Origin: Roseburia sp.
Lineage (GTDB): Bacteria > Bacillota > Clostridia > Lachnospirales > Lachnospiraceae
Direction of reading: 5' to 3'
Assembly (NCBI GenBank): GCA_019421345.1
Contig: JAHZFL010000007.1
Location: 1-64,000, forward strand
DNA length: 64,000 nucleotides
Of this stretch, positions 51,928 through 60,527 are shown in pieces (the first letter of the stretch is position 1; each line of letters opens with the position of its first letter). The translations under genes and the position numbers were made by a program. The notes beneath the pieces are model-generated. The model did no database searches. It was not told the origin of the DNA and was given only the letters and a program-made list of their open reading frames with translations.

Positions 51928-51994
51928 TTAAGACATAGGAAATTGCTCTGCAATGCTATGTCTTAACAACACACTTCGTGTGAGGATGCGCACG
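51928..51994. repeat. Dispersed composite hairpin repeat, family B (copy with longest stem)
   Basis: TTAAGACATAG (51928-51938) is complementary to CTATGTCTTAA (51956-51966), around an inner ATTGC-TCT-GCAAT hairpin. Next come the CACAC-TTC-GTGTG hairpin (51970-51982) and the AGGATGCGCACG tail. It follows a terminator and precedes a GC-rich segment. Confidence 0.75.
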
Positions 51995-52019
51995 CGCATG
52001 AGCGGAAGTATAGCTACGC

Positions 52020-52145
52020 GATCATGCGCGGCGCGGCAAAAGTGTAACGGAAAACCCCGTGGGAACGCACTGCGCCGGAAGGGAAAAGCCTCCGGGGAAT
52101 CGCGCTGCGGCGCAGGCTTGCCTTCTGGGGCACGCAGCAGGTGAG
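52020..52145. other. GC-rich segment with nested stems, no gene
   Basis: The segment opens with ATCATGCGCGGCGCGGCAAA, a motif also found near 16.18 kb. CTGCGCC (52070-52076) can pair with GGCGCAG (52109-52115), enclosing a GGAAGG / CCTCC hairpin. It lies 130 to 260 bases before the ABC transporter genes. It does not match a riboswitch class I know, and no coding frame is credible. It may be a further repeat module or a structured leader. Confidence 0.4.
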
Positions 52146-52279
52146 AATTTTTGGCGGGGAACGTGCTTGATGGGAAACTGTCTGCGGAAAGGATGAAAAA
52201 AGTTCCACCTTATAAAAAACAGGGAAGCTGTTAGAATGTAATTAACAAAGGAAAAATGAGGAAAGAAAGGGAGAGGGAA

Positions 52280-53059
52280 ATGAAAAAGAAAAGCAAAGCT
52301 GACAGGATTCCGAAATGGGCATGGCTGCTCATATCGTTTGTGACAGCGATGGTGGTATGGTATTTATTATCGCTGAACCCGCAGACGGCACGAAGCTTTC
52401 CGAATGCGGTTAAGACGCTGCAGTCGCTGTCTGTCATGATCGAGCGCGGCGTTTTCTGGCAGGACATCGCCAGCAGTCTGATTTCCGTGACGGCAGGTTT
52501 TGCGATTGGGTTTGTATTGTCGCTGCCTGTGGCGATTCTCATGGCATGGTACGCGCCGGTGCGCAACATCATCGAGCCGTGGATCCAATTTATCCGTAAT
52601 ATCCCGCCGCTGGCATATGTACCGCTTGTTGTTATCTCCGCCGGGGTCGGAAGGAAGCCGCAGATTATTGTCATTACGATCGCAACCTTCCTGATCATGA
52701 CGGTTACGATTTATCAGGGTGTCATCAATGTGGATGAGACGCTGATCAAGGCGGCAAGGGTGCTGGGGGCAACGGACAAGGACATTTTCTTCCGGGTGAT
52801 CGCACCGGCAACGCTGCCGTTTATTATCACGGCGATTCGTCTTGGAAGTTCCACGGCGCTGACGACGCTCATCGCAGCGGAGTCTACGGGAGCTGTGGCA
52901 GGACTTGGTATGAGAATCCGTTCGCTTAACAACACCTTTGAATCAGAGCCGATGCTTTTGTACATCATCATTATCGGTATCATCGGTATGCTGGTTGAGA
53001 AGCTTGTCAAATACTTAGAGAGGAGGTTCACGGGATGGCAGGAGAAACGAGAAGTGTAA
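52280..53059 (+). CDS. ABC transporter permease, NitT/TauT type
   Basis: The 259-residue protein has about six membrane segments and the BPD_transp_1 coupling motif region ARVLGATDKDIFFRVIAPATLP. Its relatives are permeases for sulfonates, taurine, nitrate, thiamine precursors or other small organic ions. ATG 52280 follows GGGAGAGGG; ATG 52256 is the alternative. It overlaps the ATPase gene by 25 bases. Confidence 0.92.
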   Translation: MKKKSKADRIPKWAWLLISFVTAMVVWYLLSLNPQTARSFPNAVKTLQSLSVMIERGVFWQDIASSLISVTAGFAIGFVLSLPVAILMAWYAPVRNIIEPWIQFIRNIPPLAYVPLVVISAGVGRKPQIIVITIATFLIMTVTIYQGVINVDETLIKAARVLGATDKDIFFRVIAPATLPFIITAIRLGSSTALTTLIAAESTGAVAGLGMRIRSLNNTFESEPMLLYIIIIGIIGMLVEKLVKYLERRFTGWQEKREV

Positions 53060-53826
53060 AAGTAAAAATCGACAATGTCAGAAAGGTTTATGATACCAGA
53101 AACGGCGAGATGATCGCGTTAAACGGTGTGAACCTCGACATTATGGAAAACGAGTTCATCTGCGTCGTTGGACCTTCCGGATGTGGGAAATCCACACTGT
53201 TAAATATTATCGCAGGTTTGCTTGAGCCGACATCGGGAAAGGTATCCTGTGACGGCAGGGAAGTGCAGGGAACAGGAACGGATCGTGGGGTTGTGTTCCA
53301 GCAGTACGCACTGTTTCCGTGGATGACCGTCAAAAAGAACGTTATGTTCGGTCTGAACCTAAAGGGGATCAAGGGCAGGGAAGCGGAAGAAATTGCCATG
53401 AAATACATCAAAATGGTACAGCTTGAGGATTTCGTGGATCACTACCCGAAGGAACTTTCCGGCGGTATGAAGCAGCGTGTCGCAATCGCGCGGGCATATG
53501 CGGTCAATCCCTCCATTCTTCTGATGGATGAACCGTTTGGGGCGCTGGATGCGCAGACGCGTACACAGCTTCAGCAGGAGCTGCTTGAGACATGGGAGAA
53601 GGAAAAGAAAACATGCTTTTTCATCACACATGACGTGGATGAGGCGATTATTCTTGCACAGAAGGTCATTATCATGAGCGCCAGACCGGGGCGCATCAAG
53701 GAGATCGTAGATATTGATATTCCCTATCCGCGTACGCAGGAGACGAAGATGTCGCCGGAGTTTTTGGAATTAAAGAATCATATCTGGAGTCAGGTATATC
53801 AGGAGTATCTGGAGGTCAGAAAATAG
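53035..53826 (+). CDS. ABC transporter ATP-binding protein, NitT/TauT type
   Basis: The 263-residue ATPase has Walker A GPSGCGKST, the Q-loop in VVFQQYALFPWM, the signature LSGGMKQR and Walker B ILLMDEP, then the H-loop His in FITHDVDEA. The LFPW Q-loop form is typical of SsuB/TauB relatives. It is co-encoded with the permease by overlap. Confidence 0.95.
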   Translation: MAGETRSVKVKIDNVRKVYDTRNGEMIALNGVNLDIMENEFICVVGPSGCGKSTLLNIIAGLLEPTSGKVSCDGREVQGTGTDRGVVFQQYALFPWMTVKKNVMFGLNLKGIKGREAEEIAMKYIKMVQLEDFVDHYPKELSGGMKQRVAIARAYAVNPSILLMDEPFGALDAQTRTQLQQELLETWEKEKKTCFFITHDVDEAIILAQKVIIMSARPGRIKEIVDIDIPYPRTQETKMSPEFLELKNHIWSQVYQEYLEVRK

Positions 53827-53884
53827 CGATCGTACTTTCGCCGGGCGACCGGATGAAATAAAAGCCTATAAGGGAGGTAAAAAC

Positions 53885-54985
53885 ATGAAAAAGAAAATGG
53901 TAAGCTTATTAATGGCAGCGCTGATGACAGTGGGAATGCTGGCAGGCTGCGGCGGGAACACAAATGAACCGGCATCGGCGGATACCGACAAATCCTCTGA
54001 GCCTCAGAAGGTGACAGAGCCATTGGCACCTGAGACGGAGGCACCGTCAGAGGCACCGGCTGCCGAACCGGTGACCTTGAATGTGGCATATATGCCGAAC
54101 TACGGAAGTCTCTGGTCGATTGAGAATGCGATTGCACAGGGATATTTTGAGGAAGAAGGAATCACGGTAAATCTGACACAATTCCAGGATGGTCCGACGA
54201 TCATCGCATCCATGGAGTCGGGAAGCATTGACATTGGTTATATCGGACAGGGGGCTCATAAACTCTGCATCGGCGGTCAGGCAACTATTTTTGCATTATC
54301 TCATATCTCCAACGGAGACGCGCTGATCGGCGGAGAGGGAATTACGAAGGTGGAGGATTTAAAGGGAAAGAAGGTTGCTTATTCCTCCGGCACATCCAGC
54401 GAGGATATTCTTTTAAATTCTCTGACAAAAGCAGGTATGACGATGGACGATATTGAGGCAGTTGATATGGATGCTTCCGCGATCGTGACAGCGATGTTAT
54501 CCGGTGGTGTTGACGCATGTGCGACATGGTCGCCAAACAGCCTTACCATTTTGGACGGGATGTCAAATGCTACAAAGCTGGCAGATAACCTTACATTTGC
54601 GGATCAGACCGTATCCCTGGCGAGCTGGATCGCAATGCCGGAGTTCGCAGCGGAGAACAAGGACGTACTGGTAAGATTCACAAGAGCATTATTTAAAGGC
54701 ATGGATTACGGTGCAACCGAGCATCAGGAAGAAACTGCTGAATTAGTTGCAAAGGAGGTTGCACAGGATAAGGACACTGTATACCAGCAGCGCGGCGATG
54801 CAGAGTGGCTGACCGGAAAGGACGTGTCTGCAGGCGCGGCAGACGGCACCGTAGAGGGCTATTATGAGCTGCAGAAGAAGAATCTGATCGACAGCGGCGC
54901 GGTTGTGTTTGAAGAAGGTCAGGAAGAACCTGCAGTATCTGATTATGTATTGCTTGACGTAATGGTTGAGGCGGGTCAGTACTAA
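53885..54985 (+). CDS. ABC transporter substrate-binding lipoprotein, NitT/TauT type
   Basis: The 366-residue protein has a lipoprotein signal with lipobox MLAGC (Cys22), an acidic Ser/Thr/Pro-rich linker to about residue 60, then a two-lobe SsuA/TauA-like domain (LNVAYMPNYGSLWSIENAIA). The ligand is not predictable by eye. It follows the ATPase gene by 58 bases and is separated from the next gene by a hairpin. Confidence 0.92.
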   Translation: MKKKMVSLLMAALMTVGMLAGCGGNTNEPASADTDKSSEPQKVTEPLAPETEAPSEAPAAEPVTLNVAYMPNYGSLWSIENAIAQGYFEEEGITVNLTQFQDGPTIIASMESGSIDIGYIGQGAHKLCIGGQATIFALSHISNGDALIGGEGITKVEDLKGKKVAYSSGTSSEDILLNSLTKAGMTMDDIEAVDMDASAIVTAMLSGGVDACATWSPNSLTILDGMSNATKLADNLTFADQTVSLASWIAMPEFAAENKDVLVRFTRALFKGMDYGATEHQEETAELVAKEVAQDKDTVYQQRGDAEWLTGKDVSAGAADGTVEGYYELQKKNLIDSGAVVFEEGQEEPAVSDYVLLDVMVEAGQY

Positions 54986-55022
54986 AATAAAAGTAGCTTC
55001 CGATGAAAACGGGGGCAGTTAA

Positions 55023-55058
55023 GAAGTAATAGGGCTGCTTTCCGCAGCCCTATTCTTC
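55023..55058 (+). terminator. Hairpin between the binding-protein gene and the nagB-like gene
   Basis: AATAGGGCTGC (55028-55038) pairs with GCAGCCCTATT (55044-55054), and GAAG/CTTC extends the stem. No T run follows, so it may reduce rather than stop read-through. Confidence 0.6.
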
Positions 55059-55084
55059 GACGCAGGAATGGAGGAGGTAAAAAG

Positions 55085-55906
55085 ATGTTTCACGATTACT
55101 ATTATTATAACAGGGAGCAGCTATTGGCAGCGCCTAAAATTCCGCTGATTGTGATGGAGGATAATGAGACGGTATTTCGCGCAATGGCGGACGAGATGGC
55201 AGATGAAATTCAAAGGAAGAATGCCCTCGGAGAGAAAACAGTATTGATCTGCCCGGTCGGTCCCGTCGGTCAATACCCGTATTTTGTAGAGCGGGTAAAC
55301 AGAGAAAATATCAGCTTAAAAAATGTATGGTTTATCAATATGGACGAATATCTCACAGACGACAAGCAGTGGATCGACAAGGAGCACCGATTGAGCTTCC
55401 GCGGTTTTATGGACCGTGCGGTTTATCATAAGCTAAAGCCTGAGCTTGTGATGCCGGAGGAACAGCGGATATTTCCGAACCCGGATCAGCTTTCCTATAT
55501 TCCCAAGCTGATCGATCAATTAGGCGGCGTGGATATTTGCTTTGGGGGGATTGGAATAAACGGTCATGTAGCGTTTAACGAAGCGTCGGATGAGCTGGGT
55601 GCGGAGGAATTTCTGGCACAGAGGACGAGAGTGCTTCCGATTTCCAAAGAGACGAGAGCGGTAAACTCCATCGGAGATTTAAACGGAGCGTTGGATGATA
55701 TGCCGCAGTACTGCATTACGATTGGAATTTATGAGATTTCCCATGCGAGAAAGATACGTCTTGGATGCTTTCGAGACTGGCACAGAAGTGTCGTCAGACA
55801 TGCCGCATATGGGGAGAGGAGTGCACATTTTCCGGTGAGTCTGCTGCAGGGACATCCTGATATTACGATCAGACTGACAGAATTTGTGGCAAATCTGCCG
55901 GAATAA
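55085..55906 (+). CDS. Glucosamine-6-phosphate deaminase-like protein, active-site variant
   Basis: The 273-residue protein belongs to the NagB/6-phosphogluconolactonase fold. FINMDEYL gives the conserved Asp87 (D72 in E. coli NagB), and GGIGINGHVAFNE gives His161 and Glu166. However, the position equal to NagB Asp141 is Asn159, and the N-terminal phosphate loop reads CPVGPVGQYP rather than the usual PTGSTP. True deaminase activity is therefore uncertain; a related isomerase or an altered substrate is possible. nagA follows after 16 bases, which favours amino-sugar metabolism. Confidence 0.8.
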   Translation: MFHDYYYYNREQLLAAPKIPLIVMEDNETVFRAMADEMADEIQRKNALGEKTVLICPVGPVGQYPYFVERVNRENISLKNVWFINMDEYLTDDKQWIDKEHRLSFRGFMDRAVYHKLKPELVMPEEQRIFPNPDQLSYIPKLIDQLGGVDICFGGIGINGHVAFNEASDELGAEEFLAQRTRVLPISKETRAVNSIGDLNGALDDMPQYCITIGIYEISHARKIRLGCFRDWHRSVVRHAAYGERSAHFPVSLLQGHPDITIRLTEFVANLPE

Positions 55907-55922
55907 GAGGGAGAACGAGAGG

Positions 55923-57074
55923 ATGAAAAAATTTTTTATTGTCAATGGAGAGGTCTACATAGACGGAAGGTTTGAGAAAAAAACGATTGAGGTCTGCGAC
56001 GGGCGCATCAGTCTGCATGAGGCGTCGGAGCAACTGCATGGAGACGGTGAGTGCATTGACGCCGCAAAGAAAAAAATCGTACCGGGATTTATTGATATTC
56101 ACACGCACGGAGCCGTTGGCGTTGACGTGAACGCAGCGACTGCAGAGGATTTGGAAAAAATCTGCCGGTTCATGGCGGGGAACGGAACGACCGCGTGGCT
56201 TTGTTCGGTACTTACGGATACAAGAGAGCAGACCGAGTGGTGCATCGACCAGTTTTTGGCACATAAAAAAATGGAGCACGAGGGAGCCGAACTGCTTGGT
56301 ATCCATTTGGAGGGACCGTTCCTTGCCAACGAGTATAAGGGGGCAATGCCGGAGTATCTTTTGCAGAAGGCAAACATGCCGCTGCTGCGGGCATATCAGG
56401 AGCGTGCAGAGGGAAATATCAAATATATTACGATCTCACCGGAGGTCGAGGGCATTACAGACGATATTCCGGCGATGCGGGAGCTCGGAATTACTGTTTC
56501 GATCGGTCATTCGGGAGCGGATTATGATACCTGCTGGAAGGCGATCAAAAACGGAGCTGCCTGCAGCACGCATACCTTTAACGCAATGAAGCTTTTGCAT
56601 CAGCATTTCCCGTCTGTGATGGGTGCGGCGCTGGAATCGGATATTTACTGTGAGGCAATTTGTGACGGCAGACATCTTCATCCGGGCGTTGTCCGTCTTT
56701 TGTTAAAGGTCAAAGGAAATAAGCGCGTGATCGCGATTACCGATTCGATCATGGCGGCAGGGCTTCCAGACGGAAAATATAAGCTTGGCGTCAACGATGT
56801 CGTGGTGGAGGACGGCGACGCGAAGCTTGCGGAGAACGGCGTGCGTGCGGGAAGCACACTGACACAGAATACCGCGTTAAGGAATCTGCTCGCCTTTACG
56901 GGCAGACCATTGGAGGAGATCGTTCCGCTTCTTTCCGAAAATCCGGCAAGAATGTTAAACATTTATGACCGAAAGGGCTCAATTGCAGATGGCAAGGACG
57001 CAGACCTTGTGCTCTTGGATCAGGAGAATGAGGTTTGCTGCGTATTTGCCGGAGGGAGAAAAATTCATGCATAA
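55923..57074 (+). CDS. nagA: N-acetylglucosamine-6-phosphate deacetylase
   Basis: It removes acetate from GlcNAc-6-phosphate. The metal motif DIHTHG, then HLEGPF, SIGHSGA, STHTFNAM and the catalytic Asp in AITDSIM appear in the family order. The protein is 383 residues. ATG 55923 follows GAGGGAGAACGAGAGG. With the variant deaminase it forms a two-gene amino-sugar unit; no GlcNAc-specific PTS is nearby. Confidence 0.93.
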   Translation: MKKFFIVNGEVYIDGRFEKKTIEVCDGRISLHEASEQLHGDGECIDAAKKKIVPGFIDIHTHGAVGVDVNAATAEDLEKICRFMAGNGTTAWLCSVLTDTREQTEWCIDQFLAHKKMEHEGAELLGIHLEGPFLANEYKGAMPEYLLQKANMPLLRAYQERAEGNIKYITISPEVEGITDDIPAMRELGITVSIGHSGADYDTCWKAIKNGAACSTHTFNAMKLLHQHFPSVMGAALESDIYCEAICDGRHLHPGVVRLLLKVKGNKRVIAITDSIMAAGLPDGKYKLGVNDVVVEDGDAKLAENGVRAGSTLTQNTALRNLLAFTGRPLEEIVPLLSENPARMLNIYDRKGSIADGKDADLVLLDQENEVCCVFAGGRKIHA

Positions 57075-57147
57075 GAGACGTTTCTAACTCTGCCTTTGTG
57101 TGTTATGATAACTATATTCATAGATGCGGGAAAAGGGGGAAACAGTT

Positions 57148-58638
57148 GTGCTGATCATACTGACGGCAGTGCTTGTCATTGCATCTGTCTGGATTTTGTG
57201 CATGAAAAAGACAAAGGAATCCATCTATCTGTTCGGAATTTGCTTTAGTCTGATGCTTGAAATATGCGGAGTCATGATTTTTATTGCAAAAAAGGGCGGT
57301 ATTTCTGATGAGGTCATGCATTTTTTCTATATCTCGCGGGGGATTCGCAACAAAATCCAGTTTTTTCTGATCACGCTCAATCAGATGGGATTTTTAGTGG
57401 CGCTGGGAAGGACGTTGTTTCCCTTGTTTCTGATCGAGATGGCGATGTGCTATTCCATGCTTGGCTTTATCCGCAAGAGTATATGGCTGCCAAAGGCGGC
57501 GGCTGTGCTTCCTCTGCTGACGCTTGTGCTCTATTTCCCGCCGATCTACCGCGGTATGACGGAGAGCAACCTTGGGGTATACAGGATTCTCGGAAAATGG
57601 ACGGTCATCTGGATCACGTTTTATCTGATTGCGGCGGTAGCGCTGCTTTTGAAGGAATTTACAGAGATCACGATGAAATTCTGCCGCAGGCAGTTTTCTA
57701 TGATAGTGATTTGCCTGTGTTCCCTTTTGGGTATATATTGTTTGTATTACAGACAGGATCCGGGACAGATCTACCATTTTTACGAGTATTCCATTGCGGG
57801 AAACAGCGGAATCGGGTATCTTCAGGTCAAACCGTCCCTGCTTAGCTATATCACATTGGTGGCGACGAGTGTGATTTGCTGTATGCTCGGATTTTTCAGC
57901 TTTTTCCGGTATGCGCAGGGGAATTATGAGAGCAGCAGGGAAGATATTGTGATGGCGCGTAAGTTTGATACGGCGAAGGTCGGCGTATCGATGTTTGCGC
58001 ACGGGATGAAAAACCAGCTCCTTTCCAGCAGGGTCATTTACAAGCGGATCGGGCAGCTTTATGAGCAGCCGCAGGTAGACACCGTACAGCTAAAGGAATA
58101 TATTGATACGCTTGAAAGGATCAATCAAACGATGCTCCTTAGAATGGAGGAGCTGTACCGCTCGGTAAAGATGAATGCCATTTATATGGTTCCGGTGCGT
58201 ATGGGAGAGATCGTGGACGAGACGCTGCAGCGGTTTCATCAAAAATATCCGCAGGTGACAGTGCGCGTGGACGTAGACCCCCATACGATGGTTCTCTCCG
58301 ATAAGACGCATCTTTGCGGCGCGCTCAATAATCTTTTGATCAATGCGCAGGAGGCGATTGCCGCGGCGGATCGGGGGGATGACGGGGAGCTTTCCTTTCT
58401 CTGTCACAATGAAAGGCTGTATACGGTAATCGAGGTGCGGGATAATGGAATCGGGTTGAGCAAGAGCAAGGCAAAAAAGATTTTTGAGCCGTTTTATTCC
58501 AGTAAAAATTCCAACTTCAACTGGGGTATGGGCTTATATTACGTCAGGGAAATCGTAAAAAGTCATCTTGGTTCGATTCGTGTAGAAAGTAAGGAGGGAG
58601 AGGGCAGCAGCTTTTTTATCCTGCTCCCGAAATATTAG
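57148..58638 (+). CDS. Membrane sensor histidine kinase
   Basis: The N-terminal half has about seven to eight membrane segments, suggesting a membrane-embedded sensor. The phosphorylated His is probably in FAHGMKNQL, and the ATPase boxes are NNLLINAQEA (N), DNGIGLS (G1) and GMGLYYVREIV (G2). I take GTG 57148, spaced from AAGGGGGAA; ATG 57124 has no ribosome site. A weak promoter with TATGAT (57104-57109) precedes it. The regulator gene starts immediately after its stop. Confidence 0.9.
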   Translation: MLIILTAVLVIASVWILCMKKTKESIYLFGICFSLMLEICGVMIFIAKKGGISDEVMHFFYISRGIRNKIQFFLITLNQMGFLVALGRTLFPLFLIEMAMCYSMLGFIRKSIWLPKAAAVLPLLTLVLYFPPIYRGMTESNLGVYRILGKWTVIWITFYLIAAVALLLKEFTEITMKFCRRQFSMIVICLCSLLGIYCLYYRQDPGQIYHFYEYSIAGNSGIGYLQVKPSLLSYITLVATSVICCMLGFFSFFRYAQGNYESSREDIVMARKFDTAKVGVSMFAHGMKNQLLSSRVIYKRIGQLYEQPQVDTVQLKEYIDTLERINQTMLLRMEELYRSVKMNAIYMVPVRMGEIVDETLQRFHQKYPQVTVRVDVDPHTMVLSDKTHLCGALNNLLINAQEAIAAADRGDDGELSFLCHNERLYTVIEVRDNGIGLSKSKAKKIFEPFYSSKNSNFNWGMGLYYVREIVKSHLGSIRVESKEGEGSSFFILLPKY

Positions 58639-59313
58639 ATGGACGGAAAAATCAGAATTTTGATCGCGGATGATTTTGAGCTTTTGCGGGAAGATTTAAG
58701 CGAGCTGTTATCCGGGCAGCCGGATATGGAGGTTGTGGGTTGTGCTGCGAGCGGGAAGGAGATCGTAGAGCTTTCCGCCCAGGTGGAGTACGATCTGATC
58801 CTTATGGATATTGAGATGGAATCCATGAATGCAGGGATCGTTGCCACGGAGCGGATCAGGGAGCAAAAGCCCCATGCAAATGTCATCTTTTTGACTGCGC
58901 ATGAGACAAGGGAGATGATCGTGACGGCAATGGGAGCCGGCGCGGCTGATTATCTGGTAAAGGGCTGTCCGGACGAGGAGCTCCTTACGCATATCCGGTG
59001 TGCCTATGAGGGACATCCGATCATGCAGAGCATGATCCATGAGACGATCATGCAGGAATATGTCAGGCTGCAGAGAAGCGAGCGGAGCTTGTTGTTTTTT
59101 ATCAATAATATTTCCAAGCTCACGGGGACCGAGCGTGAGATGATCAAGCTTCTTTTGCAGGGGCGCAAGGTAAATGAGATCGCAAAGATCCGCTGCGTGG
59201 AGACGAGTACGATCAAGACGCAGATCAAGGGGCTGCTGCGGAAGTTTGGATGCAGCCGGACAAAGGAGATCGTACAGATTATACACGAATTGAATATTGA
59301 ACACTTATTTTAA
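58639..59313 (+). CDS. NarL/FixJ-type response regulator
   Basis: The 224-residue protein has a receiver with Asp11, Asp12 and phosphorylation site Asp57 (LILMDIEM), and a LuxR-type helix-turn-helix at the end (LTGTEREMIKLLLQGRKVNE). It is paired with the preceding kinase with no gap. Only 22 bases separate it from the PFK-family gene, so this pair may sense a metabolite of the downstream pathway and be encoded in the same transcript. Confidence 0.94.
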   Translation: MDGKIRILIADDFELLREDLSELLSGQPDMEVVGCAASGKEIVELSAQVEYDLILMDIEMESMNAGIVATERIREQKPHANVIFLTAHETREMIVTAMGAGAADYLVKGCPDEELLTHIRCAYEGHPIMQSMIHETIMQEYVRLQRSERSLLFFINNISKLTGTEREMIKLLLQGRKVNEIAKIRCVETSTIKTQIKGLLRKFGCSRTKEIVQIIHELNIEHLF

Positions 59314-59335
59314 AGAAAGCGGGACGGAGGAATAT

Positions 59336-60502
59336 ATGGGGGAAAATATTTTAATCGTGCACGGGGGCGGACCTACGGCAGTTATTAATGCTTCCCTGTA
59401 CGGTGCGGTTACAGAGGCGAAAAAGCATCGGGAATTAGAACATATTTATGCGGCGAAAAACGGAACGGGCGGACTGCTCCGCGAGGAGTTTATCGAGCTT
59501 TCCAAGATACCGCAGGAGGAGCTTGCGCTGCTTTTGCAGACGCCGGGGAGCGCCATCGGCACATCAAGGGATCAACTGGAGCAGGAGGAGTATGACCGTA
59601 TGGCAGACATCCTGCAAAAGAGAAATATCCGTTATGTGCTCTTTAACGGGGGCAACGGTACGATGGATACCTGCGGGAAACTGTATCGAACCTGTAAGGG
59701 CAAGGGCTTTGATGTGTGTGTCATGGGGATTCCAAAGACGATGGATAATGATATTGCGATCACGGATCACAGTCCGGGGTTTGGAAGCGCGGCGCGATAC
59801 ATTGCGCAGAGTGTCAAGGAGGTCTGCGCGGATGTGCGTGGACTGCCGATCCATGTGGTGGTGATAGAGGCTTCGGGCAGAAATGCGGGTTGGATCACCG
59901 CGGCGAGCGCGCTTGCCGATGACGGAGACGGCAACGGGCCGGATCTGATTTATCTGCCGGAGCGTCCGTTTGACGAGGATAAATACATAGAGGATGTAGA
60001 GAGGCTTCTTAAGCGGAAGTCGGGAATCGTGGTTGTAGCGAGCGAGGGATTGCGCGATGCGGACGGAAAACCGATCGTGCCGCCGGTATTTCAGGTGGGG
60101 CGTGCAACTTATTTTGGAGATGTGAGCGCGCATCTGGCAAATCTTGTCATCCGGCGGTTAGGCTATAAGGCAAGAGGCGAGAAGCCGGGACTGCTCGGGA
60201 GAGCATCAATGACGCTCCAGAGCGAAGTGGACAGAGACGAGGCGATACTTGCAGGCAGGCTTGCATGTGCGAAGGTATTAAAGGGCACAAGCGGCAAGAT
60301 GGTAGCATTCCGCAGAGTTTCTGTCAAGCCGTATGAGATGGAGCCGTTTTTGGTGGATATTGATGAAGTGATGATGCATGAGCGCACGATGCCGGATGCC
60401 TATATCAATGAAGAAGGAAACGGTGTGACGGAGGCGTTTAAGGAATGGTGCAGACCTCTGATCGGCGGCGAACTGCCGAGGATGACGGCGTTTAACCAAT
60501 AA
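59336..60502 (+). CDS. Phosphofructokinase-family sugar-phosphate kinase
   Basis: The 388-residue protein has the PFK fold signatures HGGGPTAVINA, NGGNGTMDT (residues 104-112), IPKTMDNDI (132-140) and GSAARYIAQS. Lys134 in PKT is typical of PPi-dependent PFKs, whereas Gly108 in GGNG is typical of ATP users, and the usual Asp before that Gly is Asn107. Donor and acceptor are therefore unsure. ATG 59336 follows GGGACGGAGG. It heads the kinase-aldolase-isomerase-LarA run. Confidence 0.85.
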   Translation: MGENILIVHGGGPTAVINASLYGAVTEAKKHRELEHIYAAKNGTGGLLREEFIELSKIPQEELALLLQTPGSAIGTSRDQLEQEEYDRMADILQKRNIRYVLFNGGNGTMDTCGKLYRTCKGKGFDVCVMGIPKTMDNDIAITDHSPGFGSAARYIAQSVKEVCADVRGLPIHVVVIEASGRNAGWITAASALADDGDGNGPDLIYLPERPFDEDKYIEDVERLLKRKSGIVVVASEGLRDADGKPIVPPVFQVGRATYFGDVSAHLANLVIRRLGYKARGEKPGLLGRASMTLQSEVDRDEAILAGRLACAKVLKGTSGKMVAFRRVSVKPYEMEPFLVDIDEVMMHERTMPDAYINEEGNGVTEAFKEWCRPLIGGELPRMTAFNQ

Positions 60503-60527
60503 ATTATGATAAATGGAGGATGAGAGT

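Noticed and set aside
52020..52250. Guanidine (ykkC), cobalamin or TPP riboswitch ahead of the ABC genes
   Set aside because: A GGGAAAAGCC-type stretch recalls part of ykkC, but the other conserved blocks (such as GGTCCGAGAG) are missing; no B12 or TPP box is seen.
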